Shown here piece by piece: positions 54,396-63,852 of a stretch of DNA of 64,000 nt. Positions within the stretch are counted from its first letter, which is position 1. Every line of letters starts with the position of its first letter. The DNA lies in the NCBI GenBank assembly GCA_020721005.1, contig DYNP01000001.1, forward strand, positions 280,894 through 344,893, written 5' to 3'. The position numbers and the translations under genes were made by a program. The DNA is from Thiomargarita sp. Its GTDB lineage: Bacteria > Pseudomonadota > Gammaproteobacteria > Beggiatoales > Beggiatoaceae. The notes below the pieces were generated by a model. It made no database searches and was not told the origin of the DNA. It saw only the letters and a list, made by a program, of their open reading frames with translations.

Positions 54396-55907
54396 ATGAA
54401 TATTCCGGGAGCACGACCAAATTTATTTAATCGTTGGTTTCCCAAGAAAAAATCGCAAAATTCTCATTCTTTACAAGTGAGCCAAATTGTACAATCTTTG
54501 TTAAATGCTGCCCCTTTGGAAACCAAGGGAGAACATTTTAAACCTGTTACTGAAGCAGTCATTGCCCTTTTATATGCCCATCATCAAGGATTTGCCTTAC
54601 AACAGCAGGCAGTAGAGGAGATCAAACTGGGACGCCTCAATTTAGCCAAGCATTATTTTACCGAACAAATGAAGCAAGGAATTGCTGCCAAAAACTATTC
54701 AGAAGCCGCTAAATTTGCTCGTCATTGGGGTGCATTATCGTCCCTTAATAGCGTTACGGAAGCATTCAATGCCTACCGACAAGCGGTTAAATTTGATCCC
54801 GGTCATCCTGATGGTTGGATTCAACTCGGTCATGTGTTGAAACATTTAGGGGAATTTGAAAAAGCTCAAGAATCCTATTCTAAAGTGTTGGAATGGGCCA
54901 AACTTCAACAAAATCAAGAATATCTTGCCATTGCCTGCAATCATCTGGGAATTTTATATTGGACTCAAGATGATTTGGTCAGAGCCGAAGAGATGTTTTT
55001 GGAAAGTCTAAAGATTAGTACCCAATTGGACAGAAAAAAAGGCATGGCCAAACAATACAGCAATTTGGGTATTTTATATCGAAATCGGGAAGAATGGAAA
55101 TCAGCAGAAGAAATGTTTTTTAAAACCTTGGAAATCGATCAATTGTTGGATCGACAAGATGATATTGCTCGACAATATGGTAACTTGGGCAATCTGTATG
55201 CAACCATGGGCGATTGGCAAAAAGCAGAAAAAATGTTCCTAAAAAGTTTAGAAATTGACAAGTCTTTGGAAGGCAAACAGGAAGCCAGAAATGATTTACA
55301 ACGCACGGAGCAAATGTATCTTAAAAGTTTGGAAATCAGTCAGTTATTGCGTTGTAAAACTTGCATGGCTACTGACTACAGCCCCGTTGAACACAATGAT
55401 TCTGTCCTTGGAATCAGTCTACAATCTAACCTAATTCCCTTGAAAGGCTTGGAATTGGAAACTCAGTTGCAGGGAGAAAGTGGGAACAGTGAACAATACC
55501 GACATATTGGCCTGCTCCATTGCCTAAGAGGAGAATTTACAACCACGGAACAAATGTTTCTAAAAAGTTTAGACATAGAAAAAAAATTAGGTCACCAAGA
55601 AGAAATTGCCAATTGTTACAGTGATTTGGGTATTATTTATACACATGCTGGAGAATGGAAACAAGCAGAATCTATGTTCCTACAAAGTTTGGAATTAAAT
55701 GTGAATTTAGGACGTCAAGACTCAGTAGCCAATAATTATGCCAATTTGGGCACAGTTTACCGCAAACAAAATAATTGGGAACAAGCTCAAGAAATGTATT
55801 TTAAAAGTTATGAACTATATCAACGTTTAGGACATGATAATGCCCAGTTATTGCACCATTGGCTGGAAAATTTGCCTAAACAAATCACGCCCACTGATCC
55901 AATCTAA
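54396..55907 (+). CDS. Tetratricopeptide-repeat protein (kinesin-light-chain-like TPRs)
   Basis: The 503-residue soluble protein has a 110-residue non-repeat N-domain and then TPR units of about 40 residues with the recurrent core YxNLGxLYxxxxxWxxAExMFLKSLEI; at least seven are clear. One unit near residues 290-310 (EGKQEARNDLQRTEQMYLKSLEI) has lost most of helix A, and residues 315-365 are not repeat-like, so the array is partly decayed. TPR superhelices bind protein partners; no specific partner can be named. It is monocistronic. Confidence 0.85.
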   Translation: MNIPGARPNLFNRWFPKKKSQNSHSLQVSQIVQSLLNAAPLETKGEHFKPVTEAVIALLYAHHQGFALQQQAVEEIKLGRLNLAKHYFTEQMKQGIAAKNYSEAAKFARHWGALSSLNSVTEAFNAYRQAVKFDPGHPDGWIQLGHVLKHLGEFEKAQESYSKVLEWAKLQQNQEYLAIACNHLGILYWTQDDLVRAEEMFLESLKISTQLDRKKGMAKQYSNLGILYRNREEWKSAEEMFFKTLEIDQLLDRQDDIARQYGNLGNLYATMGDWQKAEKMFLKSLEIDKSLEGKQEARNDLQRTEQMYLKSLEISQLLRCKTCMATDYSPVEHNDSVLGISLQSNLIPLKGLELETQLQGESGNSEQYRHIGLLHCLRGEFTTTEQMFLKSLDIEKKLGHQEEIANCYSDLGIIYTHAGEWKQAESMFLQSLELNVNLGRQDSVANNYANLGTVYRKQNNWEQAQEMYFKSYELYQRLGHDNAQLLHHWLENLPKQITPTDPI

Positions 55908-56190
55908 TAGCACGTCTAATCTAACTTGCTGGATTGAGAATAACTTGATTAAAATAGAAATGAGCCAGCATATGTAAGAGAGATATCCTATAGTTAGCCT
56001 ATCCTACATGTGTCTACTAACCCACCCATAAAATAGACTTACTATATCCTCGAAATGACACTTTATTCCGCATGATAGGGTAATTGTAATTCCCCACCCA
56101 CTTAACCCAAAAATTATCCACAACTAACCCAAAGATTACCTAGCCAAAATTGAAAGGAATTCTTGTTTTCACCCCTAAAAAGGAGCTATT
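55908..56190. other. Intergenic region before glyQ
   Basis: No gene, repeat or strong terminator is visible in these 283 bases. The AAAGGAG ribosome-binding site of glyQ lies at its right end. Confidence 0.4.
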
Positions 56191-57090
56191 GTGCCAACCC
56201 CGACCACTTTTCAAGACCTTATTTTAACCTTGCAAACTTATTGGGCTCAACAAGGCTGCGTTCTCCAACAACCTTATGACATGGAAGTCGGTGCCGGGAC
56301 CTTTCATCCCGCCACCTTTTTAAGAGCCATTGGACCGGAACCTTGGAGCGCTGCCTATGTTCAACCTTCTCGACGACCTACTGATGGTAGGTATGGAGAA
56401 AATCCTAACCGTTTACAACATTATTACCAATACCAAGTCGTGATCAAACCTTCTCCACTCAACATTCAACAACTTTACTTAGGCTCTTTAGAAGTATTAG
56501 GAATTAACCCTCTCATCCACGACATCCGCTTTGTGGAAGACAACTGGGAATCGCCTACTTTGGGAGCTTGGGGACTGGGTTGGGAAATCTGGCTCAATGG
56601 CATGGAAGTTACCCAATTCACCTATTTTCAACAAGTTGGAGGATTAGAATGTCGACCCGTTACCGGGGAAATCACTTATGGATTGGAACGCATTGCCATG
56701 TATTTACAAGGAGTTGAAAGTGTATTTGACCTCGTTTGGACTGACGGTCCTTTAGGGCGCATCACTTATGGAGACGTTTTTCACCAAAACGAAGTTGAAA
56801 TGTCCACCTACAATTTTGAACACGCCCCCATCAAAGATTTGTTCCAACTGTTTGAACTGTATGAACGGGAAAGCAACCATCTCATCCAAATTGGTTTACC
56901 GCTGCCAGCCTATGAAATGATGCTCAAAACATCTCATACTTTCAACCTGTTAGATGCGCGTCATGCCATATCTGTGACCGAACGCCAAGGCTATATTTTA
57001 CGAGTAAGAACTTTAGCCAGAGCAGTTGCCCAAGCCTACTATGACCGCCGCCAAGCCCTCAACTTTCCCATGTGCACCAAGGACGCCTAA
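56191..57090 (+). CDS. glyQ: Glycyl-tRNA synthetase alpha subunit
   Basis: The 299-residue protein matches GlyQ along its length: [80 protein letters not shown] and [16 protein letters not shown]. It forms the alpha2beta2 enzyme charging tRNA-Gly, with the catalytic site in this subunit. The start is GTG 56191, set by AAGGAG 6-7 bases upstream. glyS begins 2 bases after its stop. Confidence 0.97.
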   Translation: MPTPTTFQDLILTLQTYWAQQGCVLQQPYDMEVGAGTFHPATFLRAIGPEPWSAAYVQPSRRPTDGRYGENPNRLQHYYQYQVVIKPSPLNIQQLYLGSLEVLGINPLIHDIRFVEDNWESPTLGAWGLGWEIWLNGMEVTQFTYFQQVGGLECRPVTGEITYGLERIAMYLQGVESVFDLVWTDGPLGRITYGDVFHQNEVEMSTYNFEHAPIKDLFQLFELYERESNHLIQIGLPLPAYEMMLKTSHTFNLLDARHAISVTERQGYILRVRTLARAVAQAYYDRRQALNFPMCTKDA

Positions 57091-57092
57091 AC

Positions 57093-59180
57093 ATGACCGA
57101 AACCCGTTCCCTTTTGATTGAAATTGGCACCGAAGAATTGCCTCCCAAAGCCCTTGCTAACCTTTCAGAAGCTTTCTCTTCAGGCATTTGTAGTGGGCTC
57201 ACCCAACAACAAATTACCTACCAAACTGCCCAATCTTATGCCACTCCCCGACGCCTAGCCATTCTCCTGACTGGAGTGGCCACTTTGCAACCCGATCGGG
57301 TCTTAGAAAAACGGGGACCTGCTCTCAAAACTGCCTTTGATGCCCAAGGACAGCCTACCAAGGCCACTCAAGGGTTTGCGCGTTCCTGTGGAATTGAAGT
57401 CAGTGACCTGACCACTCAAGAAACTGATAAGGGCAGTTGGTTAATCTATCGGTCCCAACAACTTGGCCAGCCTACCACTCAATTGGTAGCAGCTATCATT
57501 GAACACACTTTGGGCACACTACCCATTCCCAAGAGAATGCGTTGGAGTGATCTGCCTTTTGAATTTATACGTCCTGTGCATTGGATAGTGATTCTCTTTG
57601 GGGAAGAAGTGATTCAGACCAATCTATTGGGAATTGACAGTGGTCGCCAAACTCGTGGGCATCGCTTTCACCATCCTGCCCCCATCACTTTACAACATGC
57701 TGACCATTATGCTGAACAATTGGAATTACAGGGTTATGTGATTCCCAATTTCCAACAACGTCGTGAAAAAATTCGCCAACTGGTTGAAAACATTGCCTTA
57801 GAAGTTCAAGGTTTGGCAGTGATCAATGACAATCTTCTCAACGAAGTTACCAGCCTTGTGGAATGGCCGGTCCCGGTACTCGGTAGCTTTGCGGACAACT
57901 TCCTGGAAGTTCCCGCCGAAGCTCTCATTGCCACCATGCAGGGTAATCAAAAATGCTTCCACTTGACCGATCAGACGGGAAAACTATTGCCTCGTTTTAT
58001 TGCCATTAGCAATCTCCAAAGCCAACAACCCGAATTGGTGCGTGCTGGCAATGAACGAGTCATTCGCCCTCGTTTAAGCGATGCCGCCTTCTTTTGGAAA
58101 CAAGATCGAGCCCACAGTTTAGAAAGTCAGTTGGAACGACTTAAGACTGTGATTTTCCAAAATAAATTGGGCAGTCTCTACGATAAATCCAAACGGGTGG
58201 CTAAACTCACAGGTAACATTGCTAAACAATTGGGAACTGAAGAATTACAAGGCATTCGAGCCGCTCAACTTTCCAAATGCGATCTAATGACCAATATGGT
58301 CAATGAATTTCCAGAATTGCAAGGCATTATGGGCGAATATTATGCGCGTCATGATAAGGAAACTCCTGAAGTGGCTGTTGCCATTCGGGAACAATATTTA
58401 CCTCGGTTTTGGGGAGACCAATTGCCCAACACTCCCTTGGGCCAAGCGCTTTCCCTGGCCGACAAATTAGACACCCTGGTCGGCATTTTTGGCATCAATC
58501 AGCCCCCCACTGGAGAAAGAGACCCGTTTGGGTTGAGACGAGCAGCCATTGGCATCTTACGCATTCTCATTGAATGTCAACTGCCCTTGGACTTGCAACA
58601 ACTGCTCAATTATGCCCAAACTACCTACCCACCCCAAATGATCAAGGAAGATACACACCAGCAAGTCCTTGAATTTATAATGGAAAGAATCAAGGGTTAT
58701 TACCAAGACCAACACATCAGTTACGATGTCATCGAAGCGGTATTGGCTTGTCAACCAACCAATCCCTTAGACATTCATCACCGGATTCAAGGTATAAACA
58801 CCTTCCGTCACCATCCAGATTTTATCAGCCTTGCCGGCGCCAACAAACGCATTCATAACATTCTCAAAAAGGCTGAAGACACCTATTCCAATCAACCCGA
58901 TCCCACTTACTTCACCCATGCTGCGGAAAGACAACTTTATGACAAAACTCAAACTCTCAACCAGAACATAGCTCCCCTGTTGAGCACCCAAAATTACCCG
59001 GCAGTTTTACGAGAATTGGCAACTTTACGCCCAGAAGTTGACAACTTCTTCGACCATGTCATGGTCATGGATGAGAATCCGGCTGTTCGCAAAAATCGAT
59101 TGGCTTTTTTAAACATGCTCAGAACCTTGTTCCTCCAAATTGCTGATATTTCACAATTACAGATTATTGACAAAACCTAA
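57093..59180 (+). CDS. glyS: Glycyl-tRNA synthetase beta subunit
   Basis: From ATG 57093 the 695-residue protein begins LLIEIGTEELPPKALANLS and contains ATPRRLAIL, EKRGPALKTAFD, RFHHPAPI, HD-like YYARHDKETPEV and GLRRAAIGILRILIE, all GlyS hallmarks. It binds tRNA-Gly for the alpha subunit. The frame is open from 57072 but the glyQ-overlapping part is not conserved. glyQ and glyS are 2 bases apart and gmhB follows after 10 bases, so one operon is likely. Confidence 0.97.
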   Translation: MTETRSLLIEIGTEELPPKALANLSEAFSSGICSGLTQQQITYQTAQSYATPRRLAILLTGVATLQPDRVLEKRGPALKTAFDAQGQPTKATQGFARSCGIEVSDLTTQETDKGSWLIYRSQQLGQPTTQLVAAIIEHTLGTLPIPKRMRWSDLPFEFIRPVHWIVILFGEEVIQTNLLGIDSGRQTRGHRFHHPAPITLQHADHYAEQLELQGYVIPNFQQRREKIRQLVENIALEVQGLAVINDNLLNEVTSLVEWPVPVLGSFADNFLEVPAEALIATMQGNQKCFHLTDQTGKLLPRFIAISNLQSQQPELVRAGNERVIRPRLSDAAFFWKQDRAHSLESQLERLKTVIFQNKLGSLYDKSKRVAKLTGNIAKQLGTEELQGIRAAQLSKCDLMTNMVNEFPELQGIMGEYYARHDKETPEVAVAIREQYLPRFWGDQLPNTPLGQALSLADKLDTLVGIFGINQPPTGERDPFGLRRAAIGILRILIECQLPLDLQQLLNYAQTTYPPQMIKEDTHQQVLEFIMERIKGYYQDQHISYDVIEAVLACQPTNPLDIHHRIQGINTFRHHPDFISLAGANKRIHNILKKAEDTYSNQPDPTYFTHAAERQLYDKTQTLNQNIAPLLSTQNYPAVLRELATLRPEVDNFFDHVMVMDENPAVRKNRLAFLNMLRTLFLQIADISQLQIIDKT

Positions 59181-59190
59181 GTTACCTCCT

Positions 59191-59736
59191 ATGAAATTAG
59201 TCATTCTCGACAGAGACGGTGTTATCAATTACGACTCTGAAAATTACATCAAATCGGTGGATGAATGGCAACCTATTCCTGGCAGCCTGGAAGCCATTGC
59301 TCGCCTAAACCAAGCGGGTTATCGGATCGTGGTTGTCACCAACCAATCAGGTATTGCCCGGGGACTGTTTACCTTGGACGACCTCCATAAAATTCACAAC
59401 AAATTGCTCAGACAATTGGCGGAAATTGGGGGCAGCATCGAAGCTTTCTTTTTCTGCCCTCATGACGACAAGGGCAACTGCCGTTGTCGTAAACCACATC
59501 CTGGCCTCTTTCAAGAATTGGCAAATCGACTCAGCATTCCCCTTAATAACGTTCCTTCTATAGGGGATTCATTACGGGATTTACAAGCCAGTATTGCAGC
59601 TGGAGCTCGGCCCATTTTAGTGCTGACCGGCAAAGGAAAACAAACTCGCCAAAATTTAGAAGGATTTGATGATGTTCCTATTTACAACGATTTAGCCAAC
59701 TTTGTGGATCACTTTCTGCAAACTGGCTCTTCTTAA
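59191..59736 (+). CDS. gmhB: D-glycero-beta-D-manno-heptose 1,7-bisphosphate 7-phosphatase
   Basis: From ATG 59191 the 181-residue protein has HAD motif I VILDRDGVIN, motif II VVVTNQSGIARG, the zinc-binding CPHDDKGNCRCRKPHPG, and motif IV IGDSLRDLQAS. It makes heptose-1-phosphate for the LPS core. The start lacks a Shine-Dalgarno sequence and is preceded instead by ACCTCCT, the anti-SD sequence; translational coupling to glyS is possible. An earlier start at 59140 would overlap glyS. Confidence 0.94.
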   Translation: MKLVILDRDGVINYDSENYIKSVDEWQPIPGSLEAIARLNQAGYRIVVVTNQSGIARGLFTLDDLHKIHNKLLRQLAEIGGSIEAFFFCPHDDKGNCRCRKPHPGLFQELANRLSIPLNNVPSIGDSLRDLQASIAAGARPILVLTGKGKQTRQNLEGFDDVPIYNDLANFVDHFLQTGSS

Positions 59737-59907
59737 CGGGAGAGAATGGCTGATTTTTTCATCCCACAATTCACTGATTGGGATAACTCGATCTTTTCTG
59801 ATCTCTTAGCCCTGTTTGAAAAACCAGCCACGCTAATTCCCTATAACAATTGGATAAACTTTGAATTTACTCCAAAATCACCTCTTTTTATCAAAAATCG
59901 ATGCCCA

Positions 59908-61257
59908 ATGAAATATTTCATTCTTTTACTCACTGTACTCATTTCCCTCAACTCTTTTGCTCAAAAAACATCTAAATCCACCACTGAACCTCCAGCAGTA
60001 ACTTCCCCACCTTCCGAGGAAATTTCGGTGGAAGAAGTGCCAGAAACCCCAGTTGAAGTCGTTGAGGAACCCTTGACAGAAGAAGACTTTAATCTCAATT
60101 TGGAATTAGAGGATGACTCGGCTCCCTCTATGGTTGACTTGTCTGAGGAAACTCCCTTACTCCCCACTTTATTTGACGAAGAAACCAAACAATATCATCG
60201 AGAATTGACTCGTCTAAAATACCAAAATGCTCTTGAATTGGAAAAAATTCGTCATCAACTGGAAAAATTGCGTTTAGAAAATGAGCAGCTTGAGTTGGAT
60301 AACACTCTTTTTGAACAACAGCAACAAAAATTATTGGCTAAAATGACTGCCGATAAAAATCGAATTTCCTTGGAAAATGATTTAAGAGAACAGTTAGTCA
60401 GACGAGAAGAATTGAAAGATTCTCTCAAAAATTTCCAAAGAACCAGCTACTTAGAAGAACCTTTGGTCAATGATAAACTCATTATTAGCGATCGCAGAAT
60501 TGTTTTGGATGAAGTCATTTCATCAACCACCGCCGATTTTGTTACCCAAAGTATTCATTTCTACAATAATGAAAATTCTCAATATCCCATTTTCCTCATC
60601 ATAGAAAAATGTGCCGGAGGCTCTGTGGTAGAAGGCGCAAGAATTCTCCAAGCTATGAAACATAGTACTGCTCCAGTATATGTGGTTGTCAAGTCCTTAG
60701 CTGCCAGTATGGCCGCCGTCATTACTGCCCACGCCAAACGTTCCTTTGCCCATCCAAATGCCTTGATTATTCATCATCAAATGGCCAACATGTTTTTTGG
60801 CAATGTCACAGAAGTTGATCAATCTCTACAATTTGTTAGGGAATGGACAAATCGTTTATTGACTCCGGTGGCCAAAAAAATGAATCTCACTTTGGAACAA
60901 TTCATCGAAGAAATTTATAAACACAATATCGAGGGAGAATGGGTAGAATTTGCTGATGAAGCCCAAAAATTAGGCTGGGTTGAAACTATAGTAGAGGGTA
61001 TTCAGGAAAGTGCTCATATCCGCTTGCCCTCTCTTGAGTCAACCGAAGTAGAGGAGGAAGAACAAAGTAGTGAAGAGGAAAAATCCACTACTTTTTTACA
61101 GTTAAGGAAAAACAATTTTGCTCACAACAAATTTTCTTCTCAAGCCACTGAGCAGAAAAAAATGACTACAGTTCAATCTCAGTTACCTCCTTTAGTAGCT
61201 GGAGATTTTTACTACCTATCTGACCTCAGTCGATTGCCACAAACTGGAAATCCTTGA
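59908..61257 (+). CDS. Exported ClpP/SDH-family serine protease with coiled coil
   Basis: From ATG 59908 the 449-residue protein starts with a clear signal peptide (MKYFILLLTVLISLNSFAQ); an earlier ATG at 59746 has a GGGAG site and adds 54 residues before it. An acidic linker (residues 20-80) is followed by a coiled coil (about 90-180) and a ClpP-like domain (about 190-370) with KCAGGSVVEGARIL, Ser in VVKSLAASMAAVI and His in NALIIHHQM, matching the Ser-His of Clp/SDH proteases. The C-tail is acidic and polar. A periplasmic ClpP-like fold cannot use a cytosolic Clp ATPase, so its substrate delivery is unknown. A terminator follows. Confidence 0.8.
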   Translation: MKYFILLLTVLISLNSFAQKTSKSTTEPPAVTSPPSEEISVEEVPETPVEVVEEPLTEEDFNLNLELEDDSAPSMVDLSEETPLLPTLFDEETKQYHRELTRLKYQNALELEKIRHQLEKLRLENEQLELDNTLFEQQQQKLLAKMTADKNRISLENDLREQLVRREELKDSLKNFQRTSYLEEPLVNDKLIISDRRIVLDEVISSTTADFVTQSIHFYNNENSQYPIFLIIEKCAGGSVVEGARILQAMKHSTAPVYVVVKSLAASMAAVITAHAKRSFAHPNALIIHHQMANMFFGNVTEVDQSLQFVREWTNRLLTPVAKKMNLTLEQFIEEIYKHNIEGEWVEFADEAQKLGWVETIVEGIQESAHIRLPSLESTEVEEEEQSSEEEKSTTFLQLRKNNFAHNKFSSQATEQKKMTTVQSQLPPLVAGDFYYLSDLSRLPQTGNP

Positions 61258-61288
61258 CTTATAGCAAAGTGAAATTCCCATTATCAAT

Positions 61289-61319
61289 CCGGACCAAGTT
61301 GTAATCGGTCCGGTTTTTT
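61289..61319 (+). terminator. Rho-independent terminator after the ClpP-like gene
   Basis: CCGGACC and GGTCCGG form a 7-base stem around an 11-base loop, followed by six T. It lies 32 bases after the stop codon at 61257. Confidence 0.87.
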
Positions 61320-61412
61320 GCCTATTATGGCAAATAAACTTTGTATTTCAGAAGCAAGCAATGAAACAGGTTTAACAACAAAATTGTAATTTGAAGTTTA
61401 AAAGGAGAATTT

Positions 61413-63620
61413 GTGAGTATTCGCGCAGTTATTGCAGAAATCCTAAACCAACGACACAACCGGGTTTATGCATTGGAAAAAGTCAAAAAAGGATTGGCTG
61501 ACTTAGAAATTCATGTTGAGAATCTACAGTATTTGGCTAACCAAATTGTTGAGCAATCTGAGGTGCCCTTAGAGTTTGTGGAAGTAATTACCCGCATTGG
61601 ACAAAAAACTGCTCAATTGCCCCAAGAAATCACTGAGCTAAATCTTGCGGTTTCTAACTTGGTTAAACGTTTTAGCAAACCCACTATCAATATTGGGGTG
61701 GCAGGTAAAGCCCGACAAGGTAAAAGCACCCTTTTACAAAAAATTTCGGGTTTGTCTAACATTGAAATTCCCACTTCAGATGAGCTGCCGTGCACCGGAG
61801 CCAAAAGTAAAATTTACCATTCTGATCAGGAAGCTTATGCCAGAATTGATTTTTATACCAAGGAAGAATTTTTAAAGGAAATTTTGTACACTTATTTTGA
61901 GAAACTCAATTTACCCAAACCTGTTTCCTTAGAAGATTTTCAGCATCCTCTGCCCATTTTGGACAATGTTAATACTGCAGATCGTAATTTGGACAAGGCT
62001 ATTTACGAAAAACTCAGATTTATCCATGCCCAATTTCCCTCGTTTAGTGAATTACTTTCTAAATCTTCAGAAACGGTAGATTTGACCGATATTTCCGAAT
62101 ATGTAACCCAAATGGCAGAAAGAGCTAAATATTTGGCAGTCAAAATGGCCAACATCTACACGCGTTTCCCCAATCATGATGTCACCGGGCTATGCTTGGT
62201 GGATCTGCCGGGTTTGGAAGCTGCTCAAGGCCATGAAAAGAAATTAGTATCTTCTCTGGAATATGAAGTGGATGCGATTATTCTGGTCAAATTGCCTAGC
62301 GCTCAAGGCACCCAATATGATGTGGATGATTATAAAGTTATTGATTTAATTAACCATGCAGTCAAAGAGGTTGACTTAGAGAATTGGTTGTTTATCGTGT
62401 TAAATAAATTGGATGATGGCACCAATGACAAACAGGTACAACTGCTGAAATACCATCCTCCACAAACCTACAGTCAACCTCATATTCTCATTGCCAATTG
62501 CAAAGATGAGACTGAAGTAGAAAATAAGGTATTTTCAGCGGTGCTTAAACATATTGAGCAACATTTGGAACGTATCGACACTCAGTATCTAAATGCCTTG
62601 ACTCAACGCATGGAAAACATTTTTGAGACTCTAAATCAGGCATTGTTACCCCAACGTCAATTCTTCAGTTTTGAACGGGCTGAATTAAGTATGGAGACTG
62701 AGTATTCCGATTTGTTTACCCAGTTTTTGGAAGAATTAACCATTGGTTTAGAAGATCTGGTTTCGGATGGACAACATGAATTGAATGCCTTTGATGAAGA
62801 ATTCAAGCAGAATGTGGAAGAAGTGTGTGAATTGGCTAAGAAAGTTCCACCAATTCCTGCCAGTTCAGAATTGGAAAAACAGTTTAAAATCCGAGGAGGG
62901 TGGCCAGAAGCTATTCAACCTCAACTTAACCATCTGCGAGCTCATTTGACTCAACATTTGGCAACCCATTTGGATGTTTTTTTACAAACCAAGATCAATG
63001 GGGTGTTAGAAGAATTATTGAAGCGTATTTTTCCCGCTTCGCTGTTAAAAATTCTTCCAAAAGGCAAATTGAATCGAGAAGATCCTCGCTCAATTGTTCG
63101 AGATTTACAAAAATTCTTGGATAAACAAGAACATATAAAATTGTATGACAGTTTTGACTACATTCTGAAATTCAATTTTTCCTATCACAGTCACTTTCAT
63201 TATCGAGTGCGTAAAGAGATGCTTTCTCTAGATACCTACAGAAGTACTTCTACCAATGAAATCATTCCAGCAGATGCCACTCGTGAGAATGTCAAGGAGA
63301 AGGCAGAAGAAATTGCCAAGGGATTGGAAGCGCTTTATCAGCAAAGCATTTACCGGGTCAAGAAAAAGTTGACTGAGGAAATGCAAGCAGATCCAGCCAA
63401 TGCCATTTTTGCTTTGATTGAGGAAATCAAAGACCGGCTGATCAGAACTAAGGGAATAGAACGGGAATGGCGTAAATTTTTGTATCCTATTCGTAATCAA
63501 GTGTGGTCAGAGACCTTCAATCGTTTTGACAAAGAGATGGCATTGCGTAAACGTTGGTTAAATATCATTGAAGACACTTTAAAGTGTGCTCAAGTTGTGA
63601 AAACGGAGTTTTCTCTTTGA
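61413..63620 (+). CDS. Dynamin-like large GTPase
   Basis: The 735-residue protein starts at GTG 61413 with AAGGAG upstream. The GTPase domain (about 90-400) has the P-loop GVAGKARQGKSTLL (residues 96-109), switch region PTSDELPCTGAKSK, G3 LVDLPGLEAA and G4 FIVLNKLDD. Residues 400-735 are helical with long coiled-coil stretches, as in bacterial dynamin-like or related stalk GTPases. The family remodels or clusters membranes, but no lipid-binding paddle or transmembrane segment is obvious here. It is separated from the ClpP-like gene by a terminator. Confidence 0.78.
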   Translation: MSIRAVIAEILNQRHNRVYALEKVKKGLADLEIHVENLQYLANQIVEQSEVPLEFVEVITRIGQKTAQLPQEITELNLAVSNLVKRFSKPTINIGVAGKARQGKSTLLQKISGLSNIEIPTSDELPCTGAKSKIYHSDQEAYARIDFYTKEEFLKEILYTYFEKLNLPKPVSLEDFQHPLPILDNVNTADRNLDKAIYEKLRFIHAQFPSFSELLSKSSETVDLTDISEYVTQMAERAKYLAVKMANIYTRFPNHDVTGLCLVDLPGLEAAQGHEKKLVSSLEYEVDAIILVKLPSAQGTQYDVDDYKVIDLINHAVKEVDLENWLFIVLNKLDDGTNDKQVQLLKYHPPQTYSQPHILIANCKDETEVENKVFSAVLKHIEQHLERIDTQYLNALTQRMENIFETLNQALLPQRQFFSFERAELSMETEYSDLFTQFLEELTIGLEDLVSDGQHELNAFDEEFKQNVEEVCELAKKVPPIPASSELEKQFKIRGGWPEAIQPQLNHLRAHLTQHLATHLDVFLQTKINGVLEELLKRIFPASLLKILPKGKLNREDPRSIVRDLQKFLDKQEHIKLYDSFDYILKFNFSYHSHFHYRVRKEMLSLDTYRSTSTNEIIPADATRENVKEKAEEIAKGLEALYQQSIYRVKKKLTEEMQADPANAIFALIEEIKDRLIRTKGIEREWRKFLYPIRNQVWSETFNRFDKEMALRKRWLNIIEDTLKCAQVVKTEFSL

Positions 63621-63630
63621 GCAATTGTTG

Positions 63631-63813
63631 ATGAAGTTACGTGAGTTTTTGCCAGAGCATGCGAATAAGAAGTTGTATGGGATATTGGCAGGAGTGCATA
63701 TTCCAGAGCAGTTAAAGCAAAAGGTGTATCAGGAAGGTCTCTATCTGGCTTGCATTCATGAAGATAATTTCAGTTTGCAAGTCCCACAGGGATTTGAGGG
63801 TAGGGCTTTTTAA
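63631..63813 (+). pseudogene. C-terminal remnant resembling a DUF3782/PD-(D/E)xK-type protein
   Basis: A 60-residue open frame from ATG 63631 reads MKLREFLPEHANKKLYGILA and ends LQVPQGFEGRAF. It looks like the tail of the DUF3782-like nuclease-fold proteins common in cyanobacteria and Beggiatoa, which end in GLYLACIHEDNFSLQVP-like segments. The rest of such a protein is absent upstream, where the dynamin-like gene ends 10 bases earlier. It may be a decayed fragment or a small gene of its own. Confidence 0.5.
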
Positions 63814-63852
63814 TTATTGCAGAGGCAATTGAATTATAAAAGGGAACATGAG

